A stretch of DNA of 64,000 nt from Plectrocnemia conspersa. Taxonomy: Eukaryota; Arthropoda; Insecta; Trichoptera; Polycentropodidae. Both the position numbers and the translations under genes were made by a program. Within the stretch, counting starts at the first letter, position 1. Each line of letters opens with the position of its first letter. The stretch is taken from positions 372,001 through 436,000 of the forward strand of contig VTFK01000099.1 in assembly GCA_009617715.1 (NCBI GenBank), in the 5' to 3' direction. The notes below the pieces were generated by a model, which was not told the DNA's origin, ran no database searches, and saw only the letters and a program-made list of their open reading frames with translations. Shown piece after piece: positions 1 through 12,748 of the stretch.

Positions 1-482
1 TATAACGGTAGAGTTACAGATACTTTTAAATGCTAATGTCGCATTATTAACCGAGCTGAAACTTATAAAGCTTATTATAGCTTAACCGAGGATATTTTAT
101 CTCTAATGCCATTGTTGATTTAGGGTTAAAAATATCGAAACTAAAAATACACCATTACTGAATAGCATCATTTATACGACTTCTATTAACAAACACCGAT
201 CATTAATTTATAAAAATGTATATTTTTTTGCAAATGTAAGAATGGGACAACCCGATACTTTTGAATGTGCCAATACCTTCATTGCTTAGTAAAATCGAAG
301 ATACTACCACGTCGCAAAAAAGATACAATCAATATAGTCGTATCAGACCTGCGTCCATTTTTTATGATTTGTTAATATTAGGGATTTTTAAAAGATGGCG
401 TATAATTCCATATCGTATTACTATTATAAAACTTGGAAATCTATTGATCGTACGCCATATAATGTAACTTATTTTCAGAATT
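1..482. other. AT-rich sequence without a recognisable gene
   Basis: I see no coding signal or TIR pair here. The open frame at 261-467 has no recognisable motif and no splice context, so I treat it as chance. Confidence 0.5.
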
Positions 483-770
483 TAGTCAGGTGCCACAATA
501 CTTAATTGTAAGTTTTGATTGTGGCACCCAATTGTAACACATTGGGCTTACGCCTCCCCTAGCTGCATAGCGACATTTATTGATTTTTAGCTATGTTAGC
601 TATAAAATATATGTAACCGATTTCCAGATATCGATTTTAGTCTGGTGTCTTAATACTTATTTGTTTTGATTGTTGTACCCAGTTGTAACACATTAGGCAT
701 ACGCCTGCTCCATATGATGATTGTCAATCTGGTGTCTTGTAATGTTACAATATAACACATTAGGCTACGC
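483..770 (-). repeat. Three adjacent copies of a short dispersed repeat (family E)
   Basis: Three diverged units (about 483-556, 638-710 and 724-770) each run from a CTGGTGTC-like motif to a TGTAACACATTRGGC motif, followed in the first two by TACGCCT. The reverse complement of this arrangement recurs at 1380-1455 and 56455-56532 (CCCAATGC ... ACACCAGACTGAAA). Five related units in one window indicate a dispersed repeat, probably the end of a transposable element. The superfamily is not recognised. Confidence 0.6.
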
Positions 771-1379
771 TTAACATATTACAGAAACATATTTAAAAAA
801 AATTGTAAGCCCAGATATATTAAAAGACTAACTTATTTTCTTATGCAAAGATTACTTCCTTATCTGGTTTTTTTCAGTCATGCGTCACATTTCTTGATCC
901 TAATAACATATATGTGGGATGAAAAATAGAACATTTTATGCTATTTCACACAAATCAGACGTCTAATTATAAATATAACCCATTTAATACTAGAAAAATC
1001 TTTTTTAGAAGCATTTTCTATTGTATATCAAAACATAAATAGAATAAGCTTAAAGATATTTATTTATTTAAATTAAATTAAGACTATCGTGATCTAACAT
1101 GATACCCCAATGCGTCACGATGCTAAAAAAACAATACATAGTATTATTTGAATACACAAAAAAAAAAAAATCGTTTAATATTTTATATTATTAATATGGT
1201 ACAGCTAATTATAAAATATGTTATTTTTACACAGCATTTTTATCGTAGTGATAATTTTCTTTTCATTTTAGCCCAAAGTAATCCCTAAGGGCTTAAGTCC
1301 TTAGAGTCTGGACGTTTTACACGACATATTTTTTCAGGGCATTTTATATTCTTTATATTTTACAAATATTTCGTTGTAT

Positions 1380-1455
1380 TAAGACCAATGCGTTAAAAAA
1401 TAATAAACCCATTAAAACAACTACTAAGTAAGTAGTGAGACACCAGACTGAAATC
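1380..1455 (+). repeat. Family E repeat, opposite orientation to 483-770
   Basis: The 35 bases ending in ACACCAGACTGAAA match 56498-56532 at all but about four positions. Homology extends leftward through a CCAATGC motif that corresponds to the reverse complement of the GCATTGG-like motif in the 483-770 units. Confidence 0.6.
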
Positions 1456-1573
1456 AAAATTTGTAAATCTGTCATCTGTTTTAATTATTATAAAATATTA
1501 TTACAACTTATAATCAATTAAAGGGTGACACAACTTCAGTTTATGAAATTTTTTTTATTAAAAAAATGTTCGA

Positions 1574-1793
1574 TTAACCCTTTTATTGCGGCTGACATTT
1601 TTGCGCGCAATTTCAAAATTTGCTAATATGTGGGGAGTACCTATTTATGGCATAACATATTTAAATTTTGTTTTAAAAAATGTTTTTCAATTTTAAATTA
1701 TACAAAAAAAAAACATATTATATGACTCAAAGGTTCATGACTGGCGATTTTTCTGACGACTTTTATATGTGTCATCCGCGGTCGAAGGGTTTA
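1574..1793 (+). mobile_element. piggyBac-like MITE, family B copy 1
   Basis: The left end reads TTAA followed by CCCTTTTATTGCGGCTGACA. The right end, reverse-complemented, reads CCCTTCGACCGCGGATGACA, giving an imperfect ~20-bp terminal inverted repeat around a ~212-bp non-coding interior. The left flank is TTAA and the right flank is decayed to TTTA. A second, inverted copy starts at 56115 and shares both an ACTGGCGATTTTCTTGA-like block and a CACATATTA/TAATATGTGG block. TTAA targets and CCC-starting ends are typical of piggyBac-type non-autonomous elements. No transposase is encoded. Confidence 0.75.
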
Positions 1794-1926
1794 TAAAATA
1801 AATCCAACGATATACTTAAATTTGTAAGTTTTTTTAATATTGAGAATATGCATAATCCGATTTTTTTTGAAAATAAAACAAATATAGAATATCTTCGATT
1901 TTTTTTTATTATTTGAACATTTTATT

Positions 1927-2138
1927 TTAACCACTTAAACGCCAGCGATTCGCCGGTGCGTCATCTATTATTTTTTTTAAATTATATTTTTAAACAAGTT
2001 AATGAATTATTTACAAACTATATTTTTTTAATTATTAAAGATTATTGTACTAGATGTTTATTTTTAGAAAGAGATACTCACCCGTTAGGAGAAACAACAG
2101 GTGACTCACTAAAAAGTCGCTGGCGTTTACAGGGTTAA
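1927..2138 (+). mobile_element. piggyBac-like MITE, family A copy 1 (TTAA on both sides)
   Basis: A 204-bp element (1931-2134) is flanked by perfect TTAA at 1927-1930 and 2135-2138. The termini CCACTTAAACGCCAGCGA and CCCTGTAAACGCCAGCGA (right end reverse-complemented) form an 18-bp inverted repeat with two mismatches. The interior matches 25968-26183 in inverted orientation, sharing AGTATCTCTTTCTAAAAATA and TAGTACAATAATCTTTAAT. The open frame spanning it is not a gene, because it reads through both terminal repeats. Confidence 0.85.
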
Positions 2139-3364
2139 AAAAAAGGTCGGAAATTAAAGTTGAATCACCCTTCACTATGCACGACCTAGCTAGATTTTAT
2201 TTTAATTATTCATTTTCTTACAAATCGTTCAATGATATTTACACAAAATGTTATATCCGGGTTTCTTTGGTCAAACAGGCATTAACAATCAACCACGATT
2301 TGTGTTCTAACAGTTAAATTGGGTATTTTTGATAAATAATATATAATATATAATTAGGAGGATAAGTATATTTAAAATTATATAATTCTGGCAACCCTGT
2401 TCTTGGCCAAACCCTTCGCCCCTACGTCTTACGCTTCAACATCATTTCTTTCGTACTTTGTAATCCAATAACGGCCTGAGAACACTCGAAACTTAAACCG
2501 CAGTACTAGTACTAAGCGCGTTAAACAAATATTTTACATAACCAAAACCAACACGTCACGTAGGCACTGTGCAAATTTTGGGAACCCTTTGACATCCTCC
2601 CTTAAATTTGAATGTCAAAGGATAGATTAAAAAAGACTTGTTGCTCGCATTATTTAATTATATAAGTTCGATCGAATCCGATCCTGCGCACAAAACCAAC
2701 GACATATCCGCAGATTTGGGACTAAAGACATGCATAAATCAGATTTTTTATTCAAAACTTTTATTTCTGTTATGAGAAGCGCTTTTCGCTAAGAACCCCA
2801 ATAAATACTTGTTTAATCCGACATTTTAAGTAGGCTGTAACTCGTCCTTAACAAAACTCAACTTTGAGCACAATAAAAAATGGACATACACAGAGACACA
2901 GAAATGCCACTTCAATAGACTTAGTCGCTGAATTTTATAAATTCAATTTCTAATTCTTCGACACATTTTATACAACCCTCCTTTGAAACTTTGCATTAAT
3001 TAAAATAAAAATCATATTTTTTATAAACTATTTTTTCAAATACACATTACATTTTTGTATATTTTTAATAATTTAACGCTGTTGCAATACATCATTCAAC
3101 CATTAGCGTTAGCAGTGTGTATAACAATACTTCAGACAAGTACTTACTGTCAATATGTAACGATAATTTGCTTCAACTGATAATGATAATATCAAAGGAT
3201 TTCTAAATAATCGTGTAGCTCCGATAAATATTTTTTAATTATACAAATTCTTAAGTGTAAAATTCAATTATACAGTAAAAATCAAACGAAATAAATAAAT
3301 CAAGACATCTTGAGGTAAAAAATTTTTGTGAAATAATCGGCTTATGAAACATCATAAAATTCAT
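2139..3364. other. AT-rich sequence, no gene seen
   Basis: No long open frame, TIR pair or tandem structure was noticed. The stretch around 2390-2720 is less AT-rich but has no match elsewhere in the window. Confidence 0.45.
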
Positions 3365-4790
3365 TAATTTAAAAGGGTCGCCATACTCATAAGAGTTGTA
3401 TTATGACCCTAAAGTATCTTATATATTCGATTAAATTAAAATTAATCCTATTTTAATGTCATATCACAATTGTGATTCAAAAAAAAAATTGTGATATAAT
3501 TTTTCAAAAATGGCTCCCGTGGTCATTACAATGATTAAAAAAAACAGTTTTTCACAAAAAAATTAGAAATTATTAAATTATATAAAATGTTTAAGTAATT
3601 TACACTGCAATAAAATCTGACTGAAATATTTAATAATAATTCAACGGAAAAAATTGTATGTTTAAAAAAAAGGCTACCGTGGCCATTGCAATTGTTTTAT
3701 GACAATAAATCATAATATTTAAATTTAAAAAATTCTATATATCAGTATTTAAATCGCTTAAAAAAGTTAATAAATAAATATTATTTGATTTTAAATTAGG
3801 AAACAAATAACCTTGTTTTTAAAACGTCTGCCATGCCCGTTACAATCGTGTTATAAATTTGAAGCATTCATAAAATTGTTTAATAAACGTTAAGATAAAA
3901 TCTGGCTTAAAAAAAGATGTAGTAATTCAACAATAATTTTTTTTTAATAAAACGGCTTTCATGGCCATTACAATGACTGCCATTTAATTAATATATTAAT
4001 AAATAATTATTTCAGTTAAATTTATTTATTAATATTGCAATATATCGACATTTAAATCCTGGTATGAAAAAAAAAAACATTTTTTTTCCACAAAAAAAAA
4101 ATACAAAAACAGTATTTAATTTTATTTGGTTTGAAACTAAGGAACAAATATTATTTTAAATTTTTAGAAACGGCTGCTATACCCATTTAAATGGTTTTTA
4201 CAGCATTTTTAGCATATGAATACGAATAAGTAAAATATGACTTAAATATTTACTAAACAAAAATAATTTAGTAGTATATTTTTTTTTATAAAACGGCTTC
4301 CGTGGGCATGACAATGATTACTTAACGTTAATTTTTTACTTGGATAAAAAATATTTTACAATAAATTTTATCAGTATTTAAATGTCGTCATAAAAATTCA
4401 CTTCTTTCAATATAAAATTAAAAACAAATCATATATTACATTTTCGTTTTATTTTTAATTATCTATTACTAACTATTATTTTCAGAAACAGCTGACATGC
4501 CCATTACAATATTGTTATTGCACCTTTAAACATTTATAAAATAATTAAAACACTTTTAGGTAAAATCTGGCTTATAAATATTATATATAGTAAAATATTA
4601 CATTAAATTTAAATAAAAACCGGCTCTCATGGCCATTACAATGCTTATATGGCATTAAATCTTAGCATTTATAATAAAATTCTAAAAATACTATCTTAAG
4701 TTTTTTTTATATATCTGTGTATTGGAATTTACATGCTGTTTTTTTTTTTATTTTATATATTCAGTGCTTGTCGTGAAAATCCCACATGAC
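3365..4790. repeat. Diverged dimeric tandem repeat array
   Basis: Eight copies of a ~22-bp core (consensus near GGCTnCCRTGGCCATTACAA) start at 3512, 3672, 3826, 3954, 4172, 4295, 4490 and 4622. Weaker matches lie near 3377 and 4764. The copies alternate between two flank types. A (3512, 3826, 4172, 4490) is followed by TAAAATCTGGCTTA-like sequence. B (3672, 3954, 4295, 4622) is followed by ATCAGTATTTAAATC-like sequence. A-to-A spacing is 314, 346 and 318 bp; B-to-B spacing is 282, 341 and 327 bp. This is a higher-order, two-monomer array separated by AT-rich linkers. No coding potential is visible. Confidence 0.8.
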
Positions 4791-7062
4791 TTTTATAACA
4801 AATTTCTTATTTAATTTTGCTTGAAGTTTAAGAAGCACTTGTTGAGTTTAAATCAACTTTAACATATAATATTTGGATATCAAATTTTTAAAAAGTAGAA
4901 GAAAAACTGATAAGATTTTGATAAAATTTAAATTAAATATGTATATGCTTATGTTTACATAATTATATGAAAAGTATATATTATTTATACTATTTATTTA
5001 TATTGAAAACATTTTTTGTAATTTAAATTTTATGAAATATCTGTCCCACAAGAACTCCCAAACGGTGTACAGTAGCTACGTGACACTTGCACGTATCATT
5101 CTAGCTGCCATTTTAACTTTTAAGTTGACAGTTGAGTTGAACAGCGTCGTGCTGACGATCAATTACGTGAAGACAAGAAACTAAATATATTATATCTAGC
5201 CAAGTAATAAAATATACTTGTAATAACGGGTTAAAAAAATGAATTATTTGATCAGTTTCAAACTATCTATATCTATATACACCAAAACGCGTTTACTTCA
5301 AAGGATGATTAATGTTTTTAACCTATATTCCCTGTAACAAATTTTAAACAAATCGGATACTTCTTCGTACACGCGAGGCAAAGTATACTCAAAATATTTT
5401 TCGAGAGGAATTAAAGCTTGTTACTCTTCCCAGTTAGGAGTTGTGTTAACTACTGACCTCGGCCCGTACATCTGCTCTACGAATTATTCGGTTTAAGTGC
5501 GTCACGTACTAATTGAAGCGCTTAAAACCCGACGACCCTAACGACTCTATAGAGAATATGACCCGTGAAGAACAACTCAAGGTCTTTAAAATATTGAAAA
5601 TATTCTCAAATACCCTTGTCAAACAAAGGCGTCATATTTATGTAAAAAAATGACATGAGCGATTGATATTTTAATAAAGAGAGACGCTCCTTAAAAAAGA
5701 GCTATATAAAATTTTCAACAGTATATATAGATGGTAAAAAATAAGAGACACTTTGTTGAGTGGTGCTCTCTTTTTATATTATTTATTTCCTTCGCATGAC
5801 AGCTATATTTGTCTCATATTTTTTAATTTACTTGGTCATCTTAATATATTTCATTGCAATATTCATATAGGCATATTTTATAATCAATAAACTTTCATGG
5901 TTTATAAGAGTTTGTTTTTATCTTATTTTTAAATTTTTAGGCAATAAAAAATTATTTGTAAAACACCACGAACATGACAACATCATGGTGACTTTAGACC
6001 ATTAACACGGTTTACGTCCGCACTGTTTCACGGCAACTAACTAGTTAATTAAATTGTTGTCGTCAGTATATGAGCTATGGTAATCGACGCTCCAATAATC
6101 GCTCATTCTAGTGTACCACGTGGATCCAATCTGAAACCTCTATTTTTTTGCTCCTAATCAAATACATACATGTGACAACTAAGAACTCAATAAATTGCTC
6201 AAAGTATGCAATAGATGTCGAGGATGCTCAACTTCATTGTCCTAGCTCGTAAAAAACACATAAATACCGCGTTTATGTGAGTGTAAAAGTATTGGTTTTT
6301 ATTAAAATGTAGAATTATTAATTAAATCCGAATTTTAATAATAGTTACATTCAAAATTCCATTTCAACACTGACCAATCTCAACAATTCGTCATACTCTC
6401 AATTAGCGAAAGGTCTATGTACCTATCATGGGTCGGCTAGACTAGTCACAACTTTCAATTCAATAATCAATTTCTAGCCGGAGAAAAAATAGTTCACTAC
6501 CCCTTTTTCTGTGTTGAATTCTCGTCGAAATTTTACGGCTGTTGAAGAATGTCTGCGAGGAAAAGTTTTTAATTCGCTATGGAGGTATTAAAATTAAACG
6601 GCACGCTCGTTAACCCTTTGCGGGATAATTGAGATTTTTTGCAAACTTTTTGCTGTTGTTATATAAATGCGATTCCACGCCGATAAATTTAGGTATAAAT
6701 AGGTATATAAATAATGTAAAATTTTCACAGTATTGGAACGAAGGCTTGGGGGTTGACATGTGTCGGGAAAACCGTGAACGGTGTCGTTTGGTGATATCGC
6801 TGAAATTGTTTTCAAATGTCAGTTTGGTGGTAGTGGGCTTCGATGCAGTAGTTAACACTTTTACTTTATTTGAAAGGGTGCAAGGATAGCTATTTGATTT
6901 AATAGGAGGATTGTAATAATTTACTATGTATTTACATTAAATGTAGTATTAGGAAAATGAGTCAAAGAACATAAACTTGTTCTTGCTATTTTTTATTGTG
7001 AAGGTATATTATCAATTTTTTTGCTGGCATAAACAAGCCATTTTGATTTAACTCACGCCCAA
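4791..7062. other. Unassigned sequence with a TTAACCCTTT-type end at 6610
   Basis: No recognisable gene. A TTAACCCTTTGCGGGATAA motif at 6610 resembles the left ends of the TTAA MITEs, but I could not find its partner. A weak inverted repeat (AAAGAGAGACGCTCC near 5683 versus GGTGCTCTCTTTTT near 5762) could mark another decayed small element. Overlapping open frames at 6594-6889 occur on both strands and look like chance. Confidence 0.4.
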
Positions 7063-7138
7063 TAAAAAAAATTAGTGCTATCAGTCACGTAATTATAAAG
7101 TAAAAAAAATTAGTGCTATCAGTCACGTAATTATAAAG
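7063..7138. repeat. Perfect 2 x 38-bp tandem duplication
   Basis: Positions 7063-7100 and 7101-7138 are identical 38-bp units (TA8 tract, TTAGTGCTATCAGTCACG, AATTATAAAG). Perfect identity in otherwise diverged DNA points to a recent duplication, possibly polymorphic. Confidence 0.95.
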
Positions 7139-10100
7139 TAAAAAATAATCCTGAAGGCGACTTTAGATACAGCATAGAATGAATACAAACATATAATTTT
7201 TTTTTAAGAAAATCTTAAAATTTATCTTTTATTGTATAATTGACTTATTACGTTGCTTTTTATACAAAGTAATTTAGCACTTTAATAGTAAAATAATTAT
7301 TTAAAAAAAGAGAAAAGAAAAGAAAGAGAGAAGAAACACGCAGGTAAATATCGAAACTGCAATAAATAAAGGACGAACGACTAATACTTTGGTGTACATA
7401 TAGACTTTTAAATTCACTAAAAATATGACGAAACTATCCAAAAGCTTGCGGCCATTAGTCTTTGAACCAATATTTAAAAAAATATTTTGTATACAGTATA
7501 AACAGCTAATTTTTAAACTGGTTATAACAAACGCTTGCTCGGTGTAGAGTAACACTAATTTTTTTTTTCTTAATTCTAATTCGTTAAATGTAAGGTAGTA
7601 AAAATAATATACCATACACATTTTTGTACTTAATTTAATTAAATAAAATTTCCATACTCATAGCAAAAAATTAAAAATATTAAGCAAGACCCCCAAATCT
7701 TCAAAATTAGTGACTGCAATAAAATTAAAGTCAAATATGAGTATAAACATAAAATGACTAAGCACATGTTGCTATTAAGGAATAATTTTATTTAATAATT
7801 ATTAAATATATGTATTTCTTTATATATAAATTTATACATTTAGCTCAAGGTCCTCATTCAATAAATTTTTATTAATTTTAAGCTCAGTAATTAAAACAAA
7901 TAATTGTTTTTTTTTTAATAATTAAAACAATTAATTTCTATTAATATATTTTTTATTTTACTTTGAAGAGAGTTTTGTATTTTTTTTATAATTAAGTTTT
8001 CTTCTACTTTTTTAAGTATTTTTTTAAATTAAAATTGTTCAATGAGCCTCTGCTTGAATAAGCTATAGTATTTGTTAATGTCGTCAGTAAAAATTCATAA
8101 GAAACAAATCATACAGTTTTATGAGAACCTTTTATCGAGTCTTTTGCAAGTAGTTTCGTTGCAAAAAATATAGAAATGAGTTGAAATTCAGCAAATGCAG
8201 TTTTTATTCAAAGAAAAATTTAAATCTTTTTTGGCTACATGTTACATATTTTATTTATCAACTTTTCAAGTTAATATGACAGAATAGTGCGAAATTACTT
8301 AATATTTTTTGTAAAACTAAAGCCCAACTTAAATAATATATAAAACGTGTTGTTTTACGATAATGATCAGCAATTTTTCTCCCAACTTTGACAGAATTGG
8401 AACCAGTCATAGACAATTATTGTTTATTTTATCACGATTAGTTTTTTTCTTCGGAAATAAAATAGTTTTACTACAATAATTTGTAATCACACACCAGCAG
8501 AGCAATGAATCACAATTGTCCAGCCAACTTTTGACAGTTATAACCGGCGTGTGACACACCGTAAAGCCCCTACTACACGCTTGATTTTTAACGGATATAT
8601 TGGCCCACTAATGGAAAAGTCCGAGCCGGGGGAAAACTGTTGGAAAATTTTATTAGTCCCATTACGATTTTACGGCCCCAGAATAAATTGGAAAAGTATC
8701 GCTGCAGAGGGATTATCGAATTGCGGGCCTCTAATTGTTGCAGATGCGCTCAACCAGCGGTCCATGAATTTGTATTTGAATGTTATATTTTATGTAGAAA
8801 TATGGAGAAGAGAAAAAACGGATCTGGTGATACTCCTATTTATTAATATCAATATTTTTGTTTTTTAACAGTTTGGTACATGTTATAGGTACAATTTGCT
8901 ACAATATCGAAATAGTATCGTATCTCAATATGGCTCTTGGGAGTTGTCTACGTGATCTACTGATGTCTCTCGTAAGCATCTGCCAGAGACTCTCCAGAGT
9001 TTGCCTCAATATATACAAATGTCACATATGTTATATTGATCGTTAGAGACAGCTTTATTCAATCATTTACGAACCAATTCCATCGCTTCTTGAACACACC
9101 ATCAAAATGTATTTACGCCTTAAAATAAAACAATATCTAGATGGCAACTTTGGCGATCGGTAACTGATGAGTTTTAAAAGAAAAACGTATTATTTAGCGC
9201 GCATCTTCTCATACAAAGAGTTATTTTTATTGGTGGGTTAAATGGACGTCTCAGTAACCAAAAAGTTTGAAGAATAATAATAATAGACGCAGTGTCGAAC
9301 GTATTGTCTCTGGCGCGCATCTTCTTATACCAAAATTGTTTTTTTTTTGTCTGTGCAATATTTCTTAATTGTTCCTTTGATTTTCCTGACATTTTTTTTA
9401 TATTGTGTGATATGTAAATTTTAAACTCTAACGAGTTTGCTAATTAATAAGGGTAAAAAAAAAATTTTTTCGTTGTTTAAGTGGTCATTATGGTGACCTC
9501 TAAAAAGTGACCAATAGTGCAGTTGGTTCAAACCCTACAATATCTCAATCGTCTTATAATGGTCACTTATTTTCAGTTCTACTGTAAGATGGAAACAATG
9601 GTAGTGTTTTTAACATTTTTCTAATAATAAGCAGCGAAGATAAGCAACAGATTGATAATGAATATTATGGCGTACGGCAAGGTTGCATCTTTTACCCATC
9701 TAAAAAGTACATGAACACTTATGAAAGACTTCAAATTAATATCCTAAAGACTGAATTTATGATAAACATAAAAAATCTAATATCAAAATGAGTGGAAAGA
9801 GTGATTAAATTATGTATTTGGAATATAGATATGTAATTTAAACTAATTTTTTCATCTAAATTTATAAACCTTGCCTGGTTGAATTCAGGCTTTCAGAACT
9901 TTCAAAATATTTTGCTACTGAAATGTTAAATATTCTCTGTAAATTAGTAATAACATATTAAAATAAAAAATAGTCTTTGATTACAAAACAGCAATTTGTA
10001 TTGTTTTATTTATGGTGAATATTTGCTTAGTTAGGTGGGGCCCAAAAAATGGTCTGAAAAGCTACAAATAAAAAAAATTTTACTGAAAAAAAAAATAAGT

Positions 10101-10560
10101 GCCATTCATTTTTTAACACCTTTTGCACAAATGTATGCAGACTCTCTAAAGGCATTAATAATCATATATTACCGCAACATAAAATCTTTTTTATTAGCTT
10201 TGAAACACACAATCATGCTGTACGTATTTATTGTAATTATCGGATGGTCGTTCACGGATGTATTTGTCCCGCAGCTAAACAATAACGTGACTGGTCTTTA
10301 CTTAGCATTCTCTCTAATCGTCTAAAGAGTAGTATGAAGGGTTAGACACTTGATCACTACCGATCATTCAGCGATCCAACTTTCAGACGAGAATCACTTT
10401 CAAACATATGCCACAAACTTCATATGACTCAAAAAAAATATCAAATGCACCTTTTTATATGAGCTTTGAACATATGTCGGGAGGTAAATATGTTTATCAT
10501 ATCTAGACGAAACTGCCGGGCAAATCTGAATGTTTTATCCTATTTCGCGGTCTTTTTTAT
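7139..10560. other. AT-rich sequence with one ~112-bp direct duplication, no gene seen
   Basis: A short direct repeat (ACGTATT...GCGCGCATCTTCTYATAC) occurs near 9186 and 9299, suggesting a local duplication of about 112 bp. Open frames at 7301-7621, 8551-8868 and 10035-10325 lack motifs, GC elevation or clear splice context, and I do not call them genes. Confidence 0.4.
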
Positions 10561-11000
10561 TATACCGATGCGACCCTTTCGCTCGTGGGTCGTAAATGAT
10601 AAAGCGAAACGGGCCACGGGGTGAATGTGAAACCATTACGAAAGGTTCGACGCCTCTGATAAGCCAGAAGTCGCCAGCCGTTTTTTCACCGTCGCCGCAT
10701 TTCTAAATTTCCTATCCAATCCCGGAAGATCTAATTCAATTTTGCCCCCACGAGACTATTTTTACACTATGAAATGATTGGCTTAAAATTTTGATTTTGG
10801 AAATTTAACGATCAAAGTTAAGGGTCCCCGGATGTTTGTGGTTGTTGGTAAGCGCCTTTAAATATTAAATTGTAGCTGTAATTAAGTTTTATCTTTTGAA
10901 ATTTCCCCTGGGCGAAGCATAATTGAATACGCCCGTACTGCACTATGACCTAGTTCCATATTGAGATCGTTCAAGTGCTATCTAATTGCATTTGCATCTG
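10560..11000. other. GC-richer unique block, possible regulatory DNA
   Basis: This stretch is clearly richer in G+C than its surroundings, lacks low-complexity tracts and has no repeat partner in the window. No sustained open frame is seen. In an AT-rich insect intron such islands are often conserved non-coding DNA, but that is inference here. Confidence 0.35.
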
Positions 11001-11689
11001 ATGTGGTTCTGAGAGCTAAAGAAATGTAAAATACCTCATTTATTTATTAAAAAATAAATAAACGTAGCTATACTAAATCCTATTTCTTTATATAAGTCAA
11101 TACTTTTTTATTGCTTTTCAGATATATATTATTTTGTGTAAACACGCTTTATTTTACGATATATTTGGAAAACATTGAACAATATAAGCCTATGTATAAA
11201 AGAGGTTCTTATACAGAAAGTTTAATAATTTACAAGAGTTTTCTTCTTCCTTTATTGTAATAAAGGAACCGAGGCTTGAAAATACTTGAAATACAACTCT
11301 TATAACGAAGGAACTTAAATAACTTCATATAAAAAAAGTTATGATACTATGCTGCAAAACAAGCAAATTTATAATTTTTATTATCTGTTGAAAAATCAAC
11401 AGTGAGTATATAAAAGTAGTGTAATTGAAGCGGAAAGCTTTCTATGCAATGCCTATTGATTAGTGTAATTTATTTTTAAAAACATTAGTACTAAACTTAA
11501 ATATTTAATAATCTAATAATTTGTATTTATTAAAAAAATATTATCGGTTATAATGCGTGATAATAATATTGTTATATTTTATAGAATCAGACAACTGTTA
11601 TAAAATATATTATAAAAATCAGCGTTTGTTACAAAAATATATTTGCGGCCCACAAAACTAATTTATTTACAATAAATTAAAACTATTGT

Positions 11690-11850
11690 GACTATTGACT
11701 TGGAAGATCTAGGTTCGAATACAATTTGGACCTAAATGTTTTTTATTGTTACTGGGAAATCAGAACTAGTGATTATTATATAATTGTAATTTTAATCAGT
11801 CACAGAGAAGGTTTATCTAGATATTTTTAATCTCACAGGCTCACAAGCTA
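11690..11850 (+). repeat. SINE-like repeat, copy 1
   Basis: A pol III B-box-like motif (GGTTCGAATAC, about 11713) is followed by a segment near-identical to one near 51164 (TAGTGATTATTATATAATT) and by a shared TCTCACAG motif. Three related tails (11.77, 25.3 and 51.15 kb) support a tRNA-derived SINE or similar retroposon. No convincing A box was found. Confidence 0.5.
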
Positions 11851-12748
11851 AATAAACATAAGATCATAAATATTGAGTATATGTAGAAAATTTTCCAAAA
11901 ATAAGCATTTTCAGTTCATAGAGAATATCTTACATCAAAAAGTTTTATATAAAAAGGTTAAGATATTTATGCTATCATTAAAATCAATTTAAGATTTTAT
12001 ATGAAGCAAAATTGCGGTGAAAATATTGATCTAATATAAAACAGATAAAAATCAATATCGGGCATTGTGTTTCGTACATACATATATAATTTATTATTAA
12101 AATATTCTGATTTTATATTAAAAAAATATTAAATTTTTTTTTAACTAAAAATAAACATTTAATAAAATCATTGCGATTTTTAGTTATCTTTCTTTATATA
12201 TAATAGAAGAATATTTTATCTGTATATCCGCAAATATTTTTAAAATTATTTTTTAATAATTATTTAATTTTTTTTATATTGCTTTGTATATTTTTTCGAG
12301 ATTTACAACTACAGTTTATATCGTGAAACATCTAAATTCCATAGATACAGAAATAATTGAAATCAAATTAGATCATTCAAACATATTTTTAAGTATTATA
12401 TGTATCAATGTTTTATGGTTTACTCCTTACAAACGTTTAATACGAGATTTTTGGCGCGTGTAGATAAAAATCTAAAGTGGGTTACACAGCCTAATAAATA
12501 AAAATAAGTATTTTTTTGAAGTGGCATACACTGTGTTATATTAATATTATTATGGCTTACAATATTACAAAAAATATTAGGTAAAATCGTGACATTGCAT
12601 TTGTGTATAGTTTTTAATTCTGGAAGCTGTTAATAGCATTTCATTATTGTATTATTTAATAAATACATATTTCAATGGTCTGAGAAGTAAACAAAATAAA
12701 ATATTGGTTTCGTATCACCCGTTCTAATGTTATTTAATCTCAAAATGT

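Noticed and set aside
1956..2138. 60-codon open frame
   Set aside because: It lies inside a MITE and ends in its terminal repeat; the related copy at 25954-26187 shows the same non-coding structure.
6594..6889. Overlapping open frames on both strands
   Set aside because: Mutually antisense, no motif, no splice context; best explained by chance.
8551..8868. 105-codon open frame
   Set aside because: No recognisable domain, overlapped by another frame, and no splice or promoter support.
9510..9545. B-box-like GGTTCAAACCC suggesting a tRNA
   Set aside because: No A box at the right distance and no cloverleaf; not a tRNA.
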